A stretch of DNA of 64,000 nucleotides from Candidatus Palauibacter soopunensis (GCF_947581735.1 NZ_CANPVT010000001.1:1-64000); one strand, 5' to 3'; counted from the stretch's first letter, positions 29,488 through 39,497 are shown. The notes: a model not told the origin generated them from the sequence alone. Translations and numbers: made by a program.

Positions 29488-30897
29488 ATGGACATCATCA
29501 CCGGAAAGCACATTCCGCGCCGCACCTTCCTCCGCGGAGTCGGAGCCACGGTGGCGCTTCCGATGCTGGACGCCATGGTTCCCGCGGGACGGCTGTGGGG
29601 ATCGATCCGTCCCGCCGATCCGACGCGGCTGATCGCGATCGAGATGGTGCACGGCGCGGCGGGCTCGACCGCATACGGAGCGTCGCGCGGCTACTGGTCG
29701 CCGCTGCAGACCGGTCGTGACTTCGACCTCAGCACCGGGGCGCTCGCCTCTCTCGAACCGTTCCGGGACCGGCTCACGATCATCAGCGACACCGACATCG
29801 AGGCGGCCGAGGCGCGGATCCCCAAGGAGATCGGCGGGGATCACTTCCGGTCCAGCGCGACCTTCCTGACCCAGTCCCACCCGCGACAGACCGAGGGCTC
29901 CGACATCCGCGCCGGGACGTCGATGGACCAGATCTACGCCCAGCGCTTCGGGCAGGACACGCCGATCCCCTCCATGCAGCTCTGCATCGAGAACGTGGAC
30001 CAGTCCGGCGGGTGCGCGTACGGCTACGCCTGCGTCTACACGGACACGATCAGTTGGCAGTCGCCCACGGAACCGCTCCCCATGATCCGCGATCCGAGGA
30101 TCGCCTTCGACCAGTTGTTCGGCGCGGGGGGGAGCGCGGAGGAACGCGCCGCCCGCCGCCGGGCGAACCGGAGCGTCCTCGACTTCATCGCGGGCCGCAT
30201 CGGCGAACTCCGCCGGGAACTGGGACCCGTCGATGTCCGCCGGCTCGACCGCTACCTCGACAACGTGCGCGAGATCGAACGACGCATCGAGCGGGTGGAA
30301 ACGCAGAACCGGAGCGGCGAGGAGCGGGCGCTGCCCGAGGCGCCGGCCGGAGTGCCAGACTCCTTCGTCGAGCACGTGCAGCTGATGTTCGACCTCCAGG
30401 CGCTCGCCTTCGAGTCCGACATGACGCGCGTGTTCTCGTTCAAGCTCGGGCGCGACTCGTCGGCCCGGGTCTTCCCGGAGAGCGGCGTCGACAAGCCGTT
30501 CCACCCGGCCTCGCACCACGGCGCCGACGAAGGGAACATCGACGACTTCGCGCAGATCAACCGGTTCCACGTGTCGATGGTCCCGTACCTGCTCGAGCGG
30601 CTGCGGAACACGATGGACGGCGAGACGGACCTGCTCGAGAAGACGATGGTGATCTACGGCTCCCCCATGGGCGACCCCAACGTCCACAACCACAAGCGCT
30701 GCCCCCTGTTCGTGGCCGGCGGCGCGAACGGGAAGCTGGACGGCGGAGTTCACGTGCGGGCCGCGCCGAGCACGCCGATGGCCAACGCGATGCTCTCGCT
30801 CATGCACGCGCTCGGGCTGGAGGACATCGAACAGTTCGGCGACAGCACCGGCGCCCTGTCGCTCGCCGCCCCCGACGCGAGCGCGGCCGGCTCGTGA
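29488..30897 (+). CDS. DUF1552-family Tat-exported protein
   Basis: A 469-residue protein and the constant partner of DUF1592 proteins. The N-terminus RRTFLRGVGATVALPML is a twin-arginine signal, so it is exported folded. LIAIEMVHGAAGS and QSHPRQTEGSDIRAGTS begin the family domain. PFHPASHHGADEGNIDDFAQ and GSPMGDPNVHNHKRCPL match the conserved later blocks, the latter alkaline-phosphatase/sulfatase-like in layout. ATG 29488 is the first start that gives the full Tat motif. The family has no defined reaction. The stop overlaps the GTG of the ankyrin gene. Confidence 0.9.
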   Translation: MDIITGKHIPRRTFLRGVGATVALPMLDAMVPAGRLWGSIRPADPTRLIAIEMVHGAAGSTAYGASRGYWSPLQTGRDFDLSTGALASLEPFRDRLTIISDTDIEAAEARIPKEIGGDHFRSSATFLTQSHPRQTEGSDIRAGTSMDQIYAQRFGQDTPIPSMQLCIENVDQSGGCAYGYACVYTDTISWQSPTEPLPMIRDPRIAFDQLFGAGGSAEERAARRRANRSVLDFIAGRIGELRRELGPVDVRRLDRYLDNVREIERRIERVETQNRSGEERALPEAPAGVPDSFVEHVQLMFDLQALAFESDMTRVFSFKLGRDSSARVFPESGVDKPFHPASHHGADEGNIDDFAQINRFHVSMVPYLLERLRNTMDGETDLLEKTMVIYGSPMGDPNVHNHKRCPLFVAGGANGKLDGGVHVRAAPSTPMANAMLSLMHALGLEDIEQFGDSTGALSLAAPDASAAGS

Positions 30898-32684
30898 GGC
30901 GGGACGGGCGCCACCGGATGGCCGCGGCGATGAAGCCGCCGGCGGTCGCGCTGCTGGCGGCACTTCTGAGCGGCGCGCTGGCCCCCGATTCGCCGGTCGC
31001 CGACGCAGCGATGGCGGGCGACCTCGCCGCCGTGCGGGCGCTCCTGTCCGATGGCGCCGACGTGAACGCGCCGCAGGGCGACGGAATGACCGCGCTCCAC
31101 TGGGCGGCGCGCTCCGCGAACGCCGACCTGACCCGCCTGCTCCTCGAGGCGGGCGCGGATGCCGGCCCCATCACCCGCATCGGCGCCTACACGCCGCTGC
31201 ACCTCGCGAGCGAAGTCCGTGGCTCGGAGGTCGTGGGCCTGCTCCTCGAAGCGGGCGCGGAACAGACCGCCACCACGGAAGACGTGGGCGGCGCGACGCC
31301 GCTGCACCTCGCCGCCGGCGCGGGCGGCGCGAAAGCCGTCCGCCTGCTCCTGGAGCACGGCGGCGACGCCGACGTCCGCGAAGCGCGCTGGGGCCAGACG
31401 CCGCTCATGTACGCGGCCGCCCGCGGACGGGAAGCCGCCGTGAGGGCGCTGCTCGATGGCGGCGCGGATCCCGCTCTCGCCACCTGGGTCACCGACATCA
31501 CGGCGTTGGCGGAGTGGTCGCAGGCGGATCGCCGCGCCCGCGCGGCGCGGATGCGCGGCGAGCCCGAACCGCCGGTGCCGCCCCGCCCCGCTCCGTCCGA
31601 TGCGCCGCTGGCGGCCGCCTCCGCCGCCCCCGCGGAACGTCTCGCGTCCGACGACGAGGAGGACTACGAGCGCCCGATCGAGGAGCCCGAGCCCCTCGGC
31701 TACGGCGACCTCATCGGCGGCCATGGCGGTCTCACGGCACTGCTTCACGCCGCCCGTGAAGGGCACGCCGGCACCGTGCGCGCGCTCATCGAGGGCGGGG
31801 CGAACATCGACCAGGTGAGCGGGGGCGACCGCACGAGCCCCATGCTCATCGCGATGATCAACGGCCACTTCGACCTCGCCATGGAACTGCTCGAGGCCGG
31901 AGCCGACCCCAAACTCGCCTCCGCCGCCGGCGCGACGCCGCTCTTCGCCGCCCTCAACGCCCACTGGGCGCCGAAGTCGCGCTACCCGCAGCAGCACGCT
32001 TACGGGCAGCAGCGGCACAGCTATCTCGACGTGATGCGCCGCCTGCTCGACGCGGGAGTGGATCCCAACGCTCGTCTGGAGAAGCACCTGTGGTGGGTGT
32101 CGTACAACTTCGACCTCCTGCAGATCGACCTGAAGGGCGCGACCCCCTTCTGGCGCGCCGCGTACTCCCTGGACGTGGAGGCGATGAAGCTCCTCGTCGA
32201 GTACGGCGCCGATCCCCGCCTCGCCACGATCAAGGTGCCGCCGCGGCGACTCCCGGCGTGGGACCGCGAGAAGCGCGACCTGTCCGGCGTCCCCCCCGTG
32301 CCCGTGGGCGGCCCCGCCGACTACCCGATCCACGCCGCGACGGGCATCGGCTACGGCCAGGGCTTCCCCAGCAACGCCCATCGGTACGTCCCGGACGGCT
32401 GGCTGCCGGCCGTCCGCTATCTCGTCGAGGAACTCGGCGCCGACGTGAACCAGCGCGACGACGAGGGCTACACGCCCCTCCACAACGCGGCCTCGCGCGG
32501 CGACCTCGAGGTCATCCGCTTCCTCGTCGAACACGGCGCGGACCCGACCGCCGTGAGCCGCGTCGGCCAGACCACCGCGGACATGGCGAACGGCCCCTAC
32601 CAGCGCACGCAGCCCTTCCCGGAGGCCGTCGCCCTGCTCGAGAGCCTCGGCTCGAAGAACAACCACAACTGCGTGTCCTGCTGA
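30894..32684 (+). CDS. Secreted ankyrin-repeat protein
   Basis: A 596-residue protein built of about nine ankyrin repeats, with typical xTPLHxAAxxG and LLExGAD units (TALHWAARS, TPLHLASEV, TPLHLAAGAG, TPLMYAAARG, TPLHNAASRG). The first 30 residues look like a signal peptide (KPPAVALLAALLSGALA). A Pro/Ala/Glu-rich linker at about 220-265 splits the repeats into two blocks, and the C-terminus ends in NHNCVSC. The start is taken as GTG 30894, whose GTGA overlaps the DUF1552 stop; ATG 30918 is the alternative. Such proteins commonly follow DUF1592/DUF1552 pairs and may scaffold them in the periplasm. That role is inferred. Confidence 0.85.
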   Translation: MRRDGRHRMAAAMKPPAVALLAALLSGALAPDSPVADAAMAGDLAAVRALLSDGADVNAPQGDGMTALHWAARSANADLTRLLLEAGADAGPITRIGAYTPLHLASEVRGSEVVGLLLEAGAEQTATTEDVGGATPLHLAAGAGGAKAVRLLLEHGGDADVREARWGQTPLMYAAARGREAAVRALLDGGADPALATWVTDITALAEWSQADRRARAARMRGEPEPPVPPRPAPSDAPLAAASAAPAERLASDDEEDYERPIEEPEPLGYGDLIGGHGGLTALLHAAREGHAGTVRALIEGGANIDQVSGGDRTSPMLIAMINGHFDLAMELLEAGADPKLASAAGATPLFAALNAHWAPKSRYPQQHAYGQQRHSYLDVMRRLLDAGVDPNARLEKHLWWVSYNFDLLQIDLKGATPFWRAAYSLDVEAMKLLVEYGADPRLATIKVPPRRLPAWDREKRDLSGVPPVPVGGPADYPIHAATGIGYGQGFPSNAHRYVPDGWLPAVRYLVEELGADVNQRDDEGYTPLHNAASRGDLEVIRFLVEHGADPTAVSRVGQTTADMANGPYQRTQPFPEAVALLESLGSKNNHNCVSC

Positions 32685-32712
32685 CCCACAGCCCGCCCGC
32701 ACGACTCCAGCC

Positions 32713-34704
32713 GTGATCACCGTCTCCGGTCTCGGAAAGGCATTCGGCGGTCAGGTCCTCTTCCGGGAGGCCACCTTCCTCCTCAACCCCGGCGAGTGCT
32801 ACGGCCTCGTGGGCGCGAACGGATCCGGAAAGACCACGCTCCTCAACATCCTCGGCGGCTCCGAGGACGCGACGGAGGGATCCGTCACCATCCCGAAGCG
32901 CCTCCAGGTCGGCGTCCTGCGCCAGGACCATTTCCTCCACGACGAAGAGGAGATCCTCGGCGCCACCCTCATGGGAAACCGCGACCTGTGGCGCGCCATG
33001 GTCGAGCGGGAGGCGCTGGTCGAGGCGGAAGACGGAGACTTCGACGCCGACCGCTTCTCCGAACTCGAGGAGATCTTCCAGCGTCACGACGGCTACACGG
33101 CGGAGGCCCGCGCGGGCGAGATCCTCGAGGGCCTCGGCTTCCCGAGCGAGATTCACCGCCGCCCGCTCTCCACCCTCTCCGGCGGGTTCAAGCTCCGCGT
33201 GCTGCTCGCGCAGGCGCTCGCCGGCGCGCCCGATGTCCTCCTCCTCGACGAGCCGACAAACCACCTCGACATCCTCTCCATCCGCTGGCTCGAGAAGTTC
33301 CTGCGGGAGTTCAAGGGGGCGATCGTCGTCATCTCCCACGACCACCGCTTTCTCGACAACATCGCCACGCACATCCTCGACATCGACTATGAGACGGTCA
33401 CCACCTACAAGGGCAACTATGACGACTATCTGGTCCGAAAGAAGGAGGACCAGGAGAGACGGGAGAAGGAACTCGCGAACCGCGAGCGCGAGATCGCCCA
33501 CCACCGACAGTTCGTCGACCGCTTCCGGGCCAAGGCGAGCAAGGCGCGACAGGCCCAGAGCAAACTGCGCCTCATAGAGAAGCGGGCGGAGGCGCTGCAG
33601 CCGCTCCCGGTCTCCTCGCGCCGCTATCCGAACTTCCGCTTCAAGTCCCGCCGTCCGAGCGGGCGCACCGTCCTCGAAGTGGAGGGCGTGAAGAAGGCGT
33701 TCGGCGACGGCGAGGAGTTGAACGAAGTCCTCCACGGCGTCGACCTCTCCCTCGAGCGCGGGGACCGCATGGCGATCATGGGCCCCAACGGGATCGGGAA
33801 ATCGACCCTGCTCAAGATCGTCATGGGCGAACTCGAGTCCGACGCCGGCCGCGTCACGTGGGGCTACGAGACGCACCCGAGCTATTTCGCGCAGGACCAG
33901 GAGGCCCGCTTCGAGTCGCCGGGGCAAACGGCCGAGGACTGGATCGCGGGCTTCTGTCCCGGCCGAACCCTCGGATTCGTGCGCGGCGAGATGGGGCGGG
34001 TGCTCTTCTCCGGCGACGACGCGAAGAAGCGGGTCGGCAACCTTTCCGGCGGCGAGGCCGCCCGCCTCGTCTTCTGCCGGATGGCGATCGAGCGACCCAA
34101 CGTCCTCGTTCTCGACGAACCCACGAACCACCTCGACCTCGAATCCATCGAGTCACTGGTCGACGCGCTCCGAGGCTACGACGGCACGCTCATCCTCGTC
34201 TCGCACGACCGGTGGTTCGTCTCGCAACTCGCGACCCGCATCGTCGAGATCTCCGAGGACGGGATCCGCGACTTCAGGGGAAGTTACGAGGCGTACGTCC
34301 ACTACTGCGGAGACGACCACCTCGATGTCGACACGGTCGTCCTCAAGGCCCGGAGAGAGAAACGCGCCGGCCGCGCCGCCGCAGCCGAAACTCGCGGCGC
34401 CGGCAACCTCGCTGCCCGGGGAAACGCACGCGGCGGCGACCCCGAAGTCGCGCGGGGCAACCGGAACCGCTACCGGGGCGGCTCGCTGCGGAAGAAGCTG
34501 AACGACATCACCCGGCAAATCGAAGCGGCCGAGACCCGCCTCGCCGAAATCGACGAGATCTTCGCCGACCCCGCCTTCTACGCCGAGACCCCGATCGAGG
34601 ATGTCCGCGCGCTCGAGACGGAGCGCACGTCCCGGCAGGGGGAACTCGACGAACTGATCGGCGCCTGGGAACGCATCGAAACCGAACTCGCCCACCTCGA
34701 CTGA
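32713..34704 (+). CDS. ABC-F family ATPase (ribosome-associated type)
   Basis: A 663-residue protein with two ABC ATPase domains and no membrane segment. Domain 1 has GANGSGKTT, LSGGFKLRVLLAQAL and LLLDEPTNHLD. Domain 2 has GPNGIGKST, LSGGEAARLVFCRMA and LVLDEPTNHLD. Between them is the ABC-F linker, rich in Lys/Glu/Arg (RREKELANREREIAHHRQF). The C-terminal part beyond 560 is basic and then coiled-coil-like (KKLNDITRQIEAAETRLAEI), as in Uup-type members. These proteins act in the ribosomal E site to relieve stalling or regulate translation. Which subfamily it is cannot be fixed. GTG 32713 is the start; it lies 28 bases after the ankyrin gene. Confidence 0.9.
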   Translation: MITVSGLGKAFGGQVLFREATFLLNPGECYGLVGANGSGKTTLLNILGGSEDATEGSVTIPKRLQVGVLRQDHFLHDEEEILGATLMGNRDLWRAMVEREALVEAEDGDFDADRFSELEEIFQRHDGYTAEARAGEILEGLGFPSEIHRRPLSTLSGGFKLRVLLAQALAGAPDVLLLDEPTNHLDILSIRWLEKFLREFKGAIVVISHDHRFLDNIATHILDIDYETVTTYKGNYDDYLVRKKEDQERREKELANREREIAHHRQFVDRFRAKASKARQAQSKLRLIEKRAEALQPLPVSSRRYPNFRFKSRRPSGRTVLEVEGVKKAFGDGEELNEVLHGVDLSLERGDRMAIMGPNGIGKSTLLKIVMGELESDAGRVTWGYETHPSYFAQDQEARFESPGQTAEDWIAGFCPGRTLGFVRGEMGRVLFSGDDAKKRVGNLSGGEAARLVFCRMAIERPNVLVLDEPTNHLDLESIESLVDALRGYDGTLILVSHDRWFVSQLATRIVEISEDGIRDFRGSYEAYVHYCGDDHLDVDTVVLKARREKRAGRAAAAETRGAGNLAARGNARGGDPEVARGNRNRYRGGSLRKKLNDITRQIEAAETRLAEIDEIFADPAFYAETPIEDVRALETERTSRQGELDELIGAWERIETELAHLD

Positions 34705-34735
34705 CGACGCCCAATCGACCCCGGGCGGACCATCT

Positions 34736-34753
34736 CGCGCGGCCCCCCGCGCG
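34736..34753. terminator. Hairpin between converging genes
   Basis: CGCGCGG (34736-34742) pairs with CCGCGCG (34747-34753) around a CCCC loop. It lies in the 60-base gap between the ABC-F and SLC13 genes, which converge. No T-run follows on either strand. Confidence 0.4.
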
Positions 34754-34764
34754 CCCGCAGCGGT

Positions 34765-37122
34765 CTACAGCGGCCAGACGAGGGGGAGGAAGAAGACGAC
34801 CATCAGGAGCAGGAGCAGGAAGAGCGGCGCGCCGACCTTCGTGTAGTCCACGACCTTGTAACCGCCCACACCCATCACGAGCAGGTTTACGGGGTGGCCG
34901 AAGGGGCTCAGGAAGGCGCAGGAGGAGCCGACGGCCACGACCATGAGCAGGGCCCGCGCCGAGAGATCCAGTTCCGACGCGGCGCTGAGCGCGATCGGCG
35001 CGACGAGCACGGCGACCGCCGAGGTGGGGACGAACTGCGCCGCGAGCGCGCAGATGAGAAAGATGCTCGCGATGAGGATCCGCGGTCCCATCTCCGCCGC
35101 CCGCCCCACGACTTCGCGCGCGATGAGTTCCGCCGTACCGGAGTCCTCCATCGCGAGACCGAGCGCCAGCATCCCGCCAAGGAGCATGACGACCCGCCAT
35201 TCGACGAAGGTGTAGACCTCGTTCCCCTTCACGCACCCCGTGAACACCATGAGGAGCGCACCGAGAAGCGCGGCGATGTACACGGGGAGCAGGTTCAGGG
35301 AGGCCGCGAGGATGAACCCCACCATGACCGCGCTCGCGATCCACGCCTTGTGGACACGGAACACCTCGTGCAGTTGCCCGTGGAGGACGAGGAACCGCGG
35401 GTCGCGGGCGAGGAGCGCGATCTTCTTCCGGTTGCCGTAGACGAGGAGGGCGTCCCCGAAGGCGAGCGCCGTGCGCGAGATGCGGATGTTCGAGTGAAAG
35501 GCCCGCCCCCCGCGGAAGATCGAGATCAGGTTCAGTCCGTAGGATTCCCGGAAGAGGACTTCGCGCAGCGTCTTCCCGACCAGGTCGGAACTCGGAGCCA
35601 GCGTGACCTCCGCGAATCCGACGTCCTCCGACTCCAGTTCGTCCACCGAAGGTCGTTCGTCCACCTGGACCAGCTCCTGCAGCGCCTCCAGCACGGCGAA
35701 GCAGGCCGGGGGCCCCTCGACGATGAGGCGGTCGCCGGCCCGCATCCTCTCCGACGCATCGGGCAGCGCGATATCGCCGTCCTCGCGCTCGATTTCCAGC
35801 ACGGTGAGATCGAAGGCGCGCCGCAGACGCGACGCCTCCAGCGTCTGTCCGTCCAGCCAGGAACCATCCGGGATGTGGAGCCGCATCAGCCATCGGTACA
35901 GCTCGTACTCCTCGGTGGCGGAGCCGATGTCCGTCCATCCGATCGATGAGAACTCCGTCGCGTAGCGGAGTTGCTGGAGCTGGTCTTCGCGGCCCAGCAG
36001 GAGGAGCGCGTCCCCCGCCTCGAGCTTCACCGTCTGGAAGGAGCCGCTCAGGACCTGGTTGTCGCGCCGGACGGCGACGACGTGCGCCTGGAACCGGTTG
36101 CGGAAATCGATGCTCCGAACCGTGCCGTCGACGAGGTCGGATTTCTCGGCGACCGCGACTTCGGCCAGCACCGTCGAATCCTTCACGAGACGTCCCAGGG
36201 CATCGTTCGATTCCCTGTGCCGGACGAGGCGACCCCAGGCGCGCAGGCGCTCGAGCGCTTCGATCCGCCCCTCGACGATGAGCACGTCGTCGCTCCGCAG
36301 CCGGAAATCCCGCTCCGGCGCCCGCACGAGATGCCCCTTGCGGCGCACGGCCAGGAGGTCGTACCCCAGGGCCTGTCCGAGCCGCCCCTCGACCAGCGAA
36401 CACCCGTCGAGCGCCGAACCCGACGGAATCCGGAGCGCGAGCAGCGACTGCGCGAGCCGGTAGCGGCCGGTCAGGTCGATCTCGTCGCCCCCCTCCTCGT
36501 CCCCGGTGGAACGGTCCGGAAGGAAGTGCCTCCCCGCGAGGACCACATACAGAACCCCGAGGGTGAGCGCGGTCGCCCCGACGGGCGTGAAGGCGAAGAA
36601 ACCAAATCCCCCCTGCCCCATGCGCTCGAGTATGCTCGAGAGGAGGATGTTGGGCCCCGTCCCGATGAGCGTCGTCATGCCGCCGAGGAGGGCGGCGAAG
36701 GAAAGCGGGATCAGAAGACGGGAAGGACGCATCCCGAGACGGCGGGAGATATCGATCACGACGGGGATGAGGAGGGCGACGGCCGCCGTGTTGTTCATCA
36801 CCCCCGACATCAGCCCGGACGTGAGCATCAGCAGCGCCGTGACCCGCACGGGAGAATCCCCCGCGAGCCGCAGCACCTGCGCGCCGACGACGTTCGCGAC
36901 GCCGGTCTTGTAGAGGCCGCCGCTGAGCACGAGCACGGCCGCGATCGTGACCACGGCGGGGTTGGCGAATCCTTCGATGGCGCGCGCCATCGGGATGACG
37001 CCGGAGATGGCCAGGGAGAGGAGCACCATGAGCGCCACGCCGTCGTAGCGGACCCATTCCGTGACGAAGAGGACGACCGCCACGGCGACGATCGCGAGGA
37101 CGATGACGACGTCGACCGTCAC
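34765..37122 (-). CDS. SLC13/CitT-like transporter with four RCK C-type domains
   Basis: A 785-residue membrane protein. The first five hydrophobic segments (NPAVVTIAAVLVLSGGLYKTG, PLSFAALLGGMTTLIGTGPNI) fit the SLC13/ArsB transporter half. A cytosolic region of about 200-560 contains repeated TrkA-C/RCK-like folds (for example VRRKGHLVRAPERDFRLRSDD and VYGNRKKIALLAR). The second membrane half contains ALAAQFVPTSAVAVLVAPIAL and FLSPFGHPVNLLV. It is of the SLC13 type with central RCK_C domains, which may gate transport of a dicarboxylate, sulfate or another anion. The ATG overlaps the stop of the amino-acid permease (ATGA). Confidence 0.85.
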   Translation of the reverse strand: MTVDVVIVLAIVAVAVVLFVTEWVRYDGVALMVLLSLAISGVIPMARAIEGFANPAVVTIAAVLVLSGGLYKTGVANVVGAQVLRLAGDSPVRVTALLMLTSGLMSGVMNNTAAVALLIPVVIDISRRLGMRPSRLLIPLSFAALLGGMTTLIGTGPNILLSSILERMGQGGFGFFAFTPVGATALTLGVLYVVLAGRHFLPDRSTGDEEGGDEIDLTGRYRLAQSLLALRIPSGSALDGCSLVEGRLGQALGYDLLAVRRKGHLVRAPERDFRLRSDDVLIVEGRIEALERLRAWGRLVRHRESNDALGRLVKDSTVLAEVAVAEKSDLVDGTVRSIDFRNRFQAHVVAVRRDNQVLSGSFQTVKLEAGDALLLLGREDQLQQLRYATEFSSIGWTDIGSATEEYELYRWLMRLHIPDGSWLDGQTLEASRLRRAFDLTVLEIEREDGDIALPDASERMRAGDRLIVEGPPACFAVLEALQELVQVDERPSVDELESEDVGFAEVTLAPSSDLVGKTLREVLFRESYGLNLISIFRGGRAFHSNIRISRTALAFGDALLVYGNRKKIALLARDPRFLVLHGQLHEVFRVHKAWIASAVMVGFILAASLNLLPVYIAALLGALLMVFTGCVKGNEVYTFVEWRVVMLLGGMLALGLAMEDSGTAELIAREVVGRAAEMGPRILIASIFLICALAAQFVPTSAVAVLVAPIALSAASELDLSARALLMVVAVGSSCAFLSPFGHPVNLLVMGVGGYKVVDYTKVGAPLFLLLLLMVVFFLPLVWPL

Positions 37123-39389
37123 GGTCCCGACCTCGGTCCCGGCCTCTGCATCGTCGACACGGCCTGCGCGAGCCCCTGAGCGGTGAGCGTCCCGGCGTGG
37201 CGCCGCCGGCCGAGGAGGATGAGCGGCATGTCCGTCCTCCGCGCCACCTCCAGGGCGAAGGCGCCGATCGCCGGTTCGCCCCGGGCCCGCCGTTCCATCC
37301 CCATCACCACGAGATCGTGCTCCCGTCCCAGGCGGGCGACCGGTGCCGCGGGGTCGTCCGTGTGCTCGAAGGCGACGTCATACGGACCCGCCGCCTCATC
37401 CCGCGCGAGTTGCCGGACGGTGCGCTCGACCCTTCGCCGCCGGTCGGGGGAAGCGTCGGGCGGGAGCGTACACAGGAACGTGACGGACCGCTCGGAGGAT
37501 CGCGCCAGACTCCCGAGCAGACGGGCGCGCAGTTCGCTGTGATCCCGCCGTCCCTTCACGGGCAGGAGAATGCGTCTCGCCTCCTCGATCCGCCAGCGGA
37601 GCGGCGCCCGCACGATGACCACGTCCGCCGCGATCCTCGAGATGAGGCCTTCGAGCCGCGATTCCACTCCGGGCTCCGTGAGTCGCGGCAGACCCACGAG
37701 TACCGTTTCGCACGTCTGGCTGTTGGCCACGCGGGCGATCTCGCCCCACACATCCGACGCGATCGTGAACAGCGTCTCCGGCAGGACCGCGTCCTCGAGT
37801 CCGCGCCCCACGGACTCGCCCAGGATGTCCTTCGCGTCCCGCACCGCCGCGTCGCGGGAGCCGGCGGGCCGTCCCTCTCTCGGAATCACCGACAGCAGCA
37901 GGATCCGGCCGACGCTCGGGGCGCGCACGGTCGCGGCCACGTCGACGAGGCTCGCCGCGCTGGCGGGATTCCCGATCGGCACGAGGACGAGCGGGCTGCG
38001 GCCGCGGAGGCGGGCGAGGTCCGGATCCCGCGCCTGGGCGCTCGCGTCGGCGAGACGGGCACCGGGCGCGAGCAGGATCAGGTAGAGCGCCACGCCGAGG
38101 CCGAGCCACAGCGCGACGACCCGTCCCGCCTCCGGCACGGCGATGGCCTGGAAGATCGCCAGCCCCAGGCAGAGGGCGGCGCCGACGGCCGGGAGCGCCG
38201 CCGGCCGCGGGTGGCCGGAGCGCCGCCGCGCAAGCATCGCGGCCCAATGGACCATCGCGAACGAGATGAGGAAGATGAGGCTCGACGCGGCGCCCGCGGA
38301 GGCGACGTTCCCCACCGCGACGGCGATCAGCGTCATCATCGCCCCCGTCGCGACGACGGCGACAGCGGGCGTCCCGGTCCGCCCCCGCATCTCTCCCACC
38401 TGGTGCGGGAGCGTCCGGTCGCGCGCCATCGAGAACGCGACGCGCGAGGCCCCGAACAGGTTCGCCTGCAGCGCGGACAGCATCGACAGGAGTCCGGCGC
38501 CGATGACGAACCAGTAGCCGGCCGGCCCCATGAAGCGCTCGGCGGCCTCGGCCACGAGCCCCTCGGTGTTCGCCCGCGCCGCGGCCTGAATCCCCTCGGA
38601 AGGCGCGCCGACGGTCGCGACGATGACGAGAAGGGGGATGTAGACGACGAGTGCGATCCCGAGCGACAGGTACATCGCGCGAGGCACCGTGCGGCGGGAG
38701 TCCCGGACTTCTCCGCCCACGGCGGCGATGAGGTCGAACCCCTGCAGGGCGATGAAGGTGTAGCCCATGGCCTGCAGAAGGCCGAGCGAGCCTTCCGGGG
38801 CGAACGGGCTCAGGCGCCCCAGCGTCTCGGCGGGAGAGCCGGCGGAACCGACGAGCCACGCGATGAAGCCCCCGGCGATGAGGACCGCGAACACGATCAC
38901 CTTGCCGATCGTGGCCGCGTTGCCCCCGCCGGCGCTGCGCTGAACGAGGAGGAGCGAGTAGACGGCGACGGCCCCGACCGCGAACGCGATCTGCGTGCGG
39001 CCCTGACCGATCCAGTCCCATGAGGCGCCCAGCGCGGGGCCCAGGCGCTGCAAGCCCTCGATGAGGAAGGCGGCGAAGCCCAGCGCGTAGAGGACGCCGG
39101 CCACGATGGAGGCGAACCACACCACCCATCCGACCACGAAGGCGACCTCGATCGAGAGCACCTTCTTCGCATACGTGTAGATGCCGCCGGATTCCGGGAA
39201 GCGGCGCGCGAGGCGGGCGAAGCTCATCGCGGTGAGGAACGCGATCCCCCCGTTGAGGCCGAAGGCGAGGATCGCGGCGGGACCCGCGGACGCGAACGCG
39301 ACGCCGGCGAGCGCGAGAATCCCGCCCCCCACGATCGCGCCGACTCCGAGCGCCGTCGCGCCGTAGAGTCCCAGATGCCGTTCGCTCAT
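37119..39389 (-). CDS. APC amino acid permease with C-terminal Usp domains
   Basis: A 756-residue fusion. Residues about 1-430 form a 12-segment APC-superfamily permease. GATALGVGAIVGGGILALAG is the TM1 signature, and GFDLIAAVGGEVRDSRRTVPR is the conserved TM6-7 loop. The remaining 320 residues hold two universal-stress-protein-like folds (PLVLVPIGNPASAASLVDVA, RRILLPVKGRRDHSELR and DLVVMGMERRARGEP). Permeases with such C-terminal Usp domains are thought to sense nucleotides, but this is not demonstrated here. The start ATG is at 39389; an upstream in-frame stretch lacks homology. It is the first gene of an operon with the SLC13-type transporter. Confidence 0.87.
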   Translation of the reverse strand: MSERHLGLYGATALGVGAIVGGGILALAGVAFASAGPAAILAFGLNGGIAFLTAMSFARLARRFPESGGIYTYAKKVLSIEVAFVVGWVVWFASIVAGVLYALGFAAFLIEGLQRLGPALGASWDWIGQGRTQIAFAVGAVAVYSLLLVQRSAGGGNAATIGKVIVFAVLIAGGFIAWLVGSAGSPAETLGRLSPFAPEGSLGLLQAMGYTFIALQGFDLIAAVGGEVRDSRRTVPRAMYLSLGIALVVYIPLLVIVATVGAPSEGIQAAARANTEGLVAEAAERFMGPAGYWFVIGAGLLSMLSALQANLFGASRVAFSMARDRTLPHQVGEMRGRTGTPAVAVVATGAMMTLIAVAVGNVASAGAASSLIFLISFAMVHWAAMLARRRSGHPRPAALPAVGAALCLGLAIFQAIAVPEAGRVVALWLGLGVALYLILLAPGARLADASAQARDPDLARLRGRSPLVLVPIGNPASAASLVDVAATVRAPSVGRILLLSVIPREGRPAGSRDAAVRDAKDILGESVGRGLEDAVLPETLFTIASDVWGEIARVANSQTCETVLVGLPRLTEPGVESRLEGLISRIAADVVIVRAPLRWRIEEARRILLPVKGRRDHSELRARLLGSLARSSERSVTFLCTLPPDASPDRRRRVERTVRQLARDEAAGPYDVAFEHTDDPAAPVARLGREHDLVVMGMERRARGEPAIGAFALEVARRTDMPLILLGRRRHAGTLTAQGLAQAVSTMQRPGPRSGP

Positions 39390-39460
39390 CCCCGAGTCCC
39401 TGGAGGTGCCGGCCGCTGGTGCCGGCCGCCGTGCCGTAACGGTGCTGCAGGCGGTGCCCG

Positions 39461-39488
39461 TTGTTTCCGCCGGAAGGCCCGCTAATCT
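39461..39488 (+). promoter_or_regulatory. Possible promoter of the acyl-CoA dehydrogenase gene
   Basis: TTGTTT (39461-39466) and TAATCT (39483-39488) are spaced by 16 bases. The start codon at 39572 follows after about 75 bases of leader. The match is moderate but stands out in GC-rich surroundings. Confidence 0.35.
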
Positions 39489-39497
39489 TGGGGCCCA

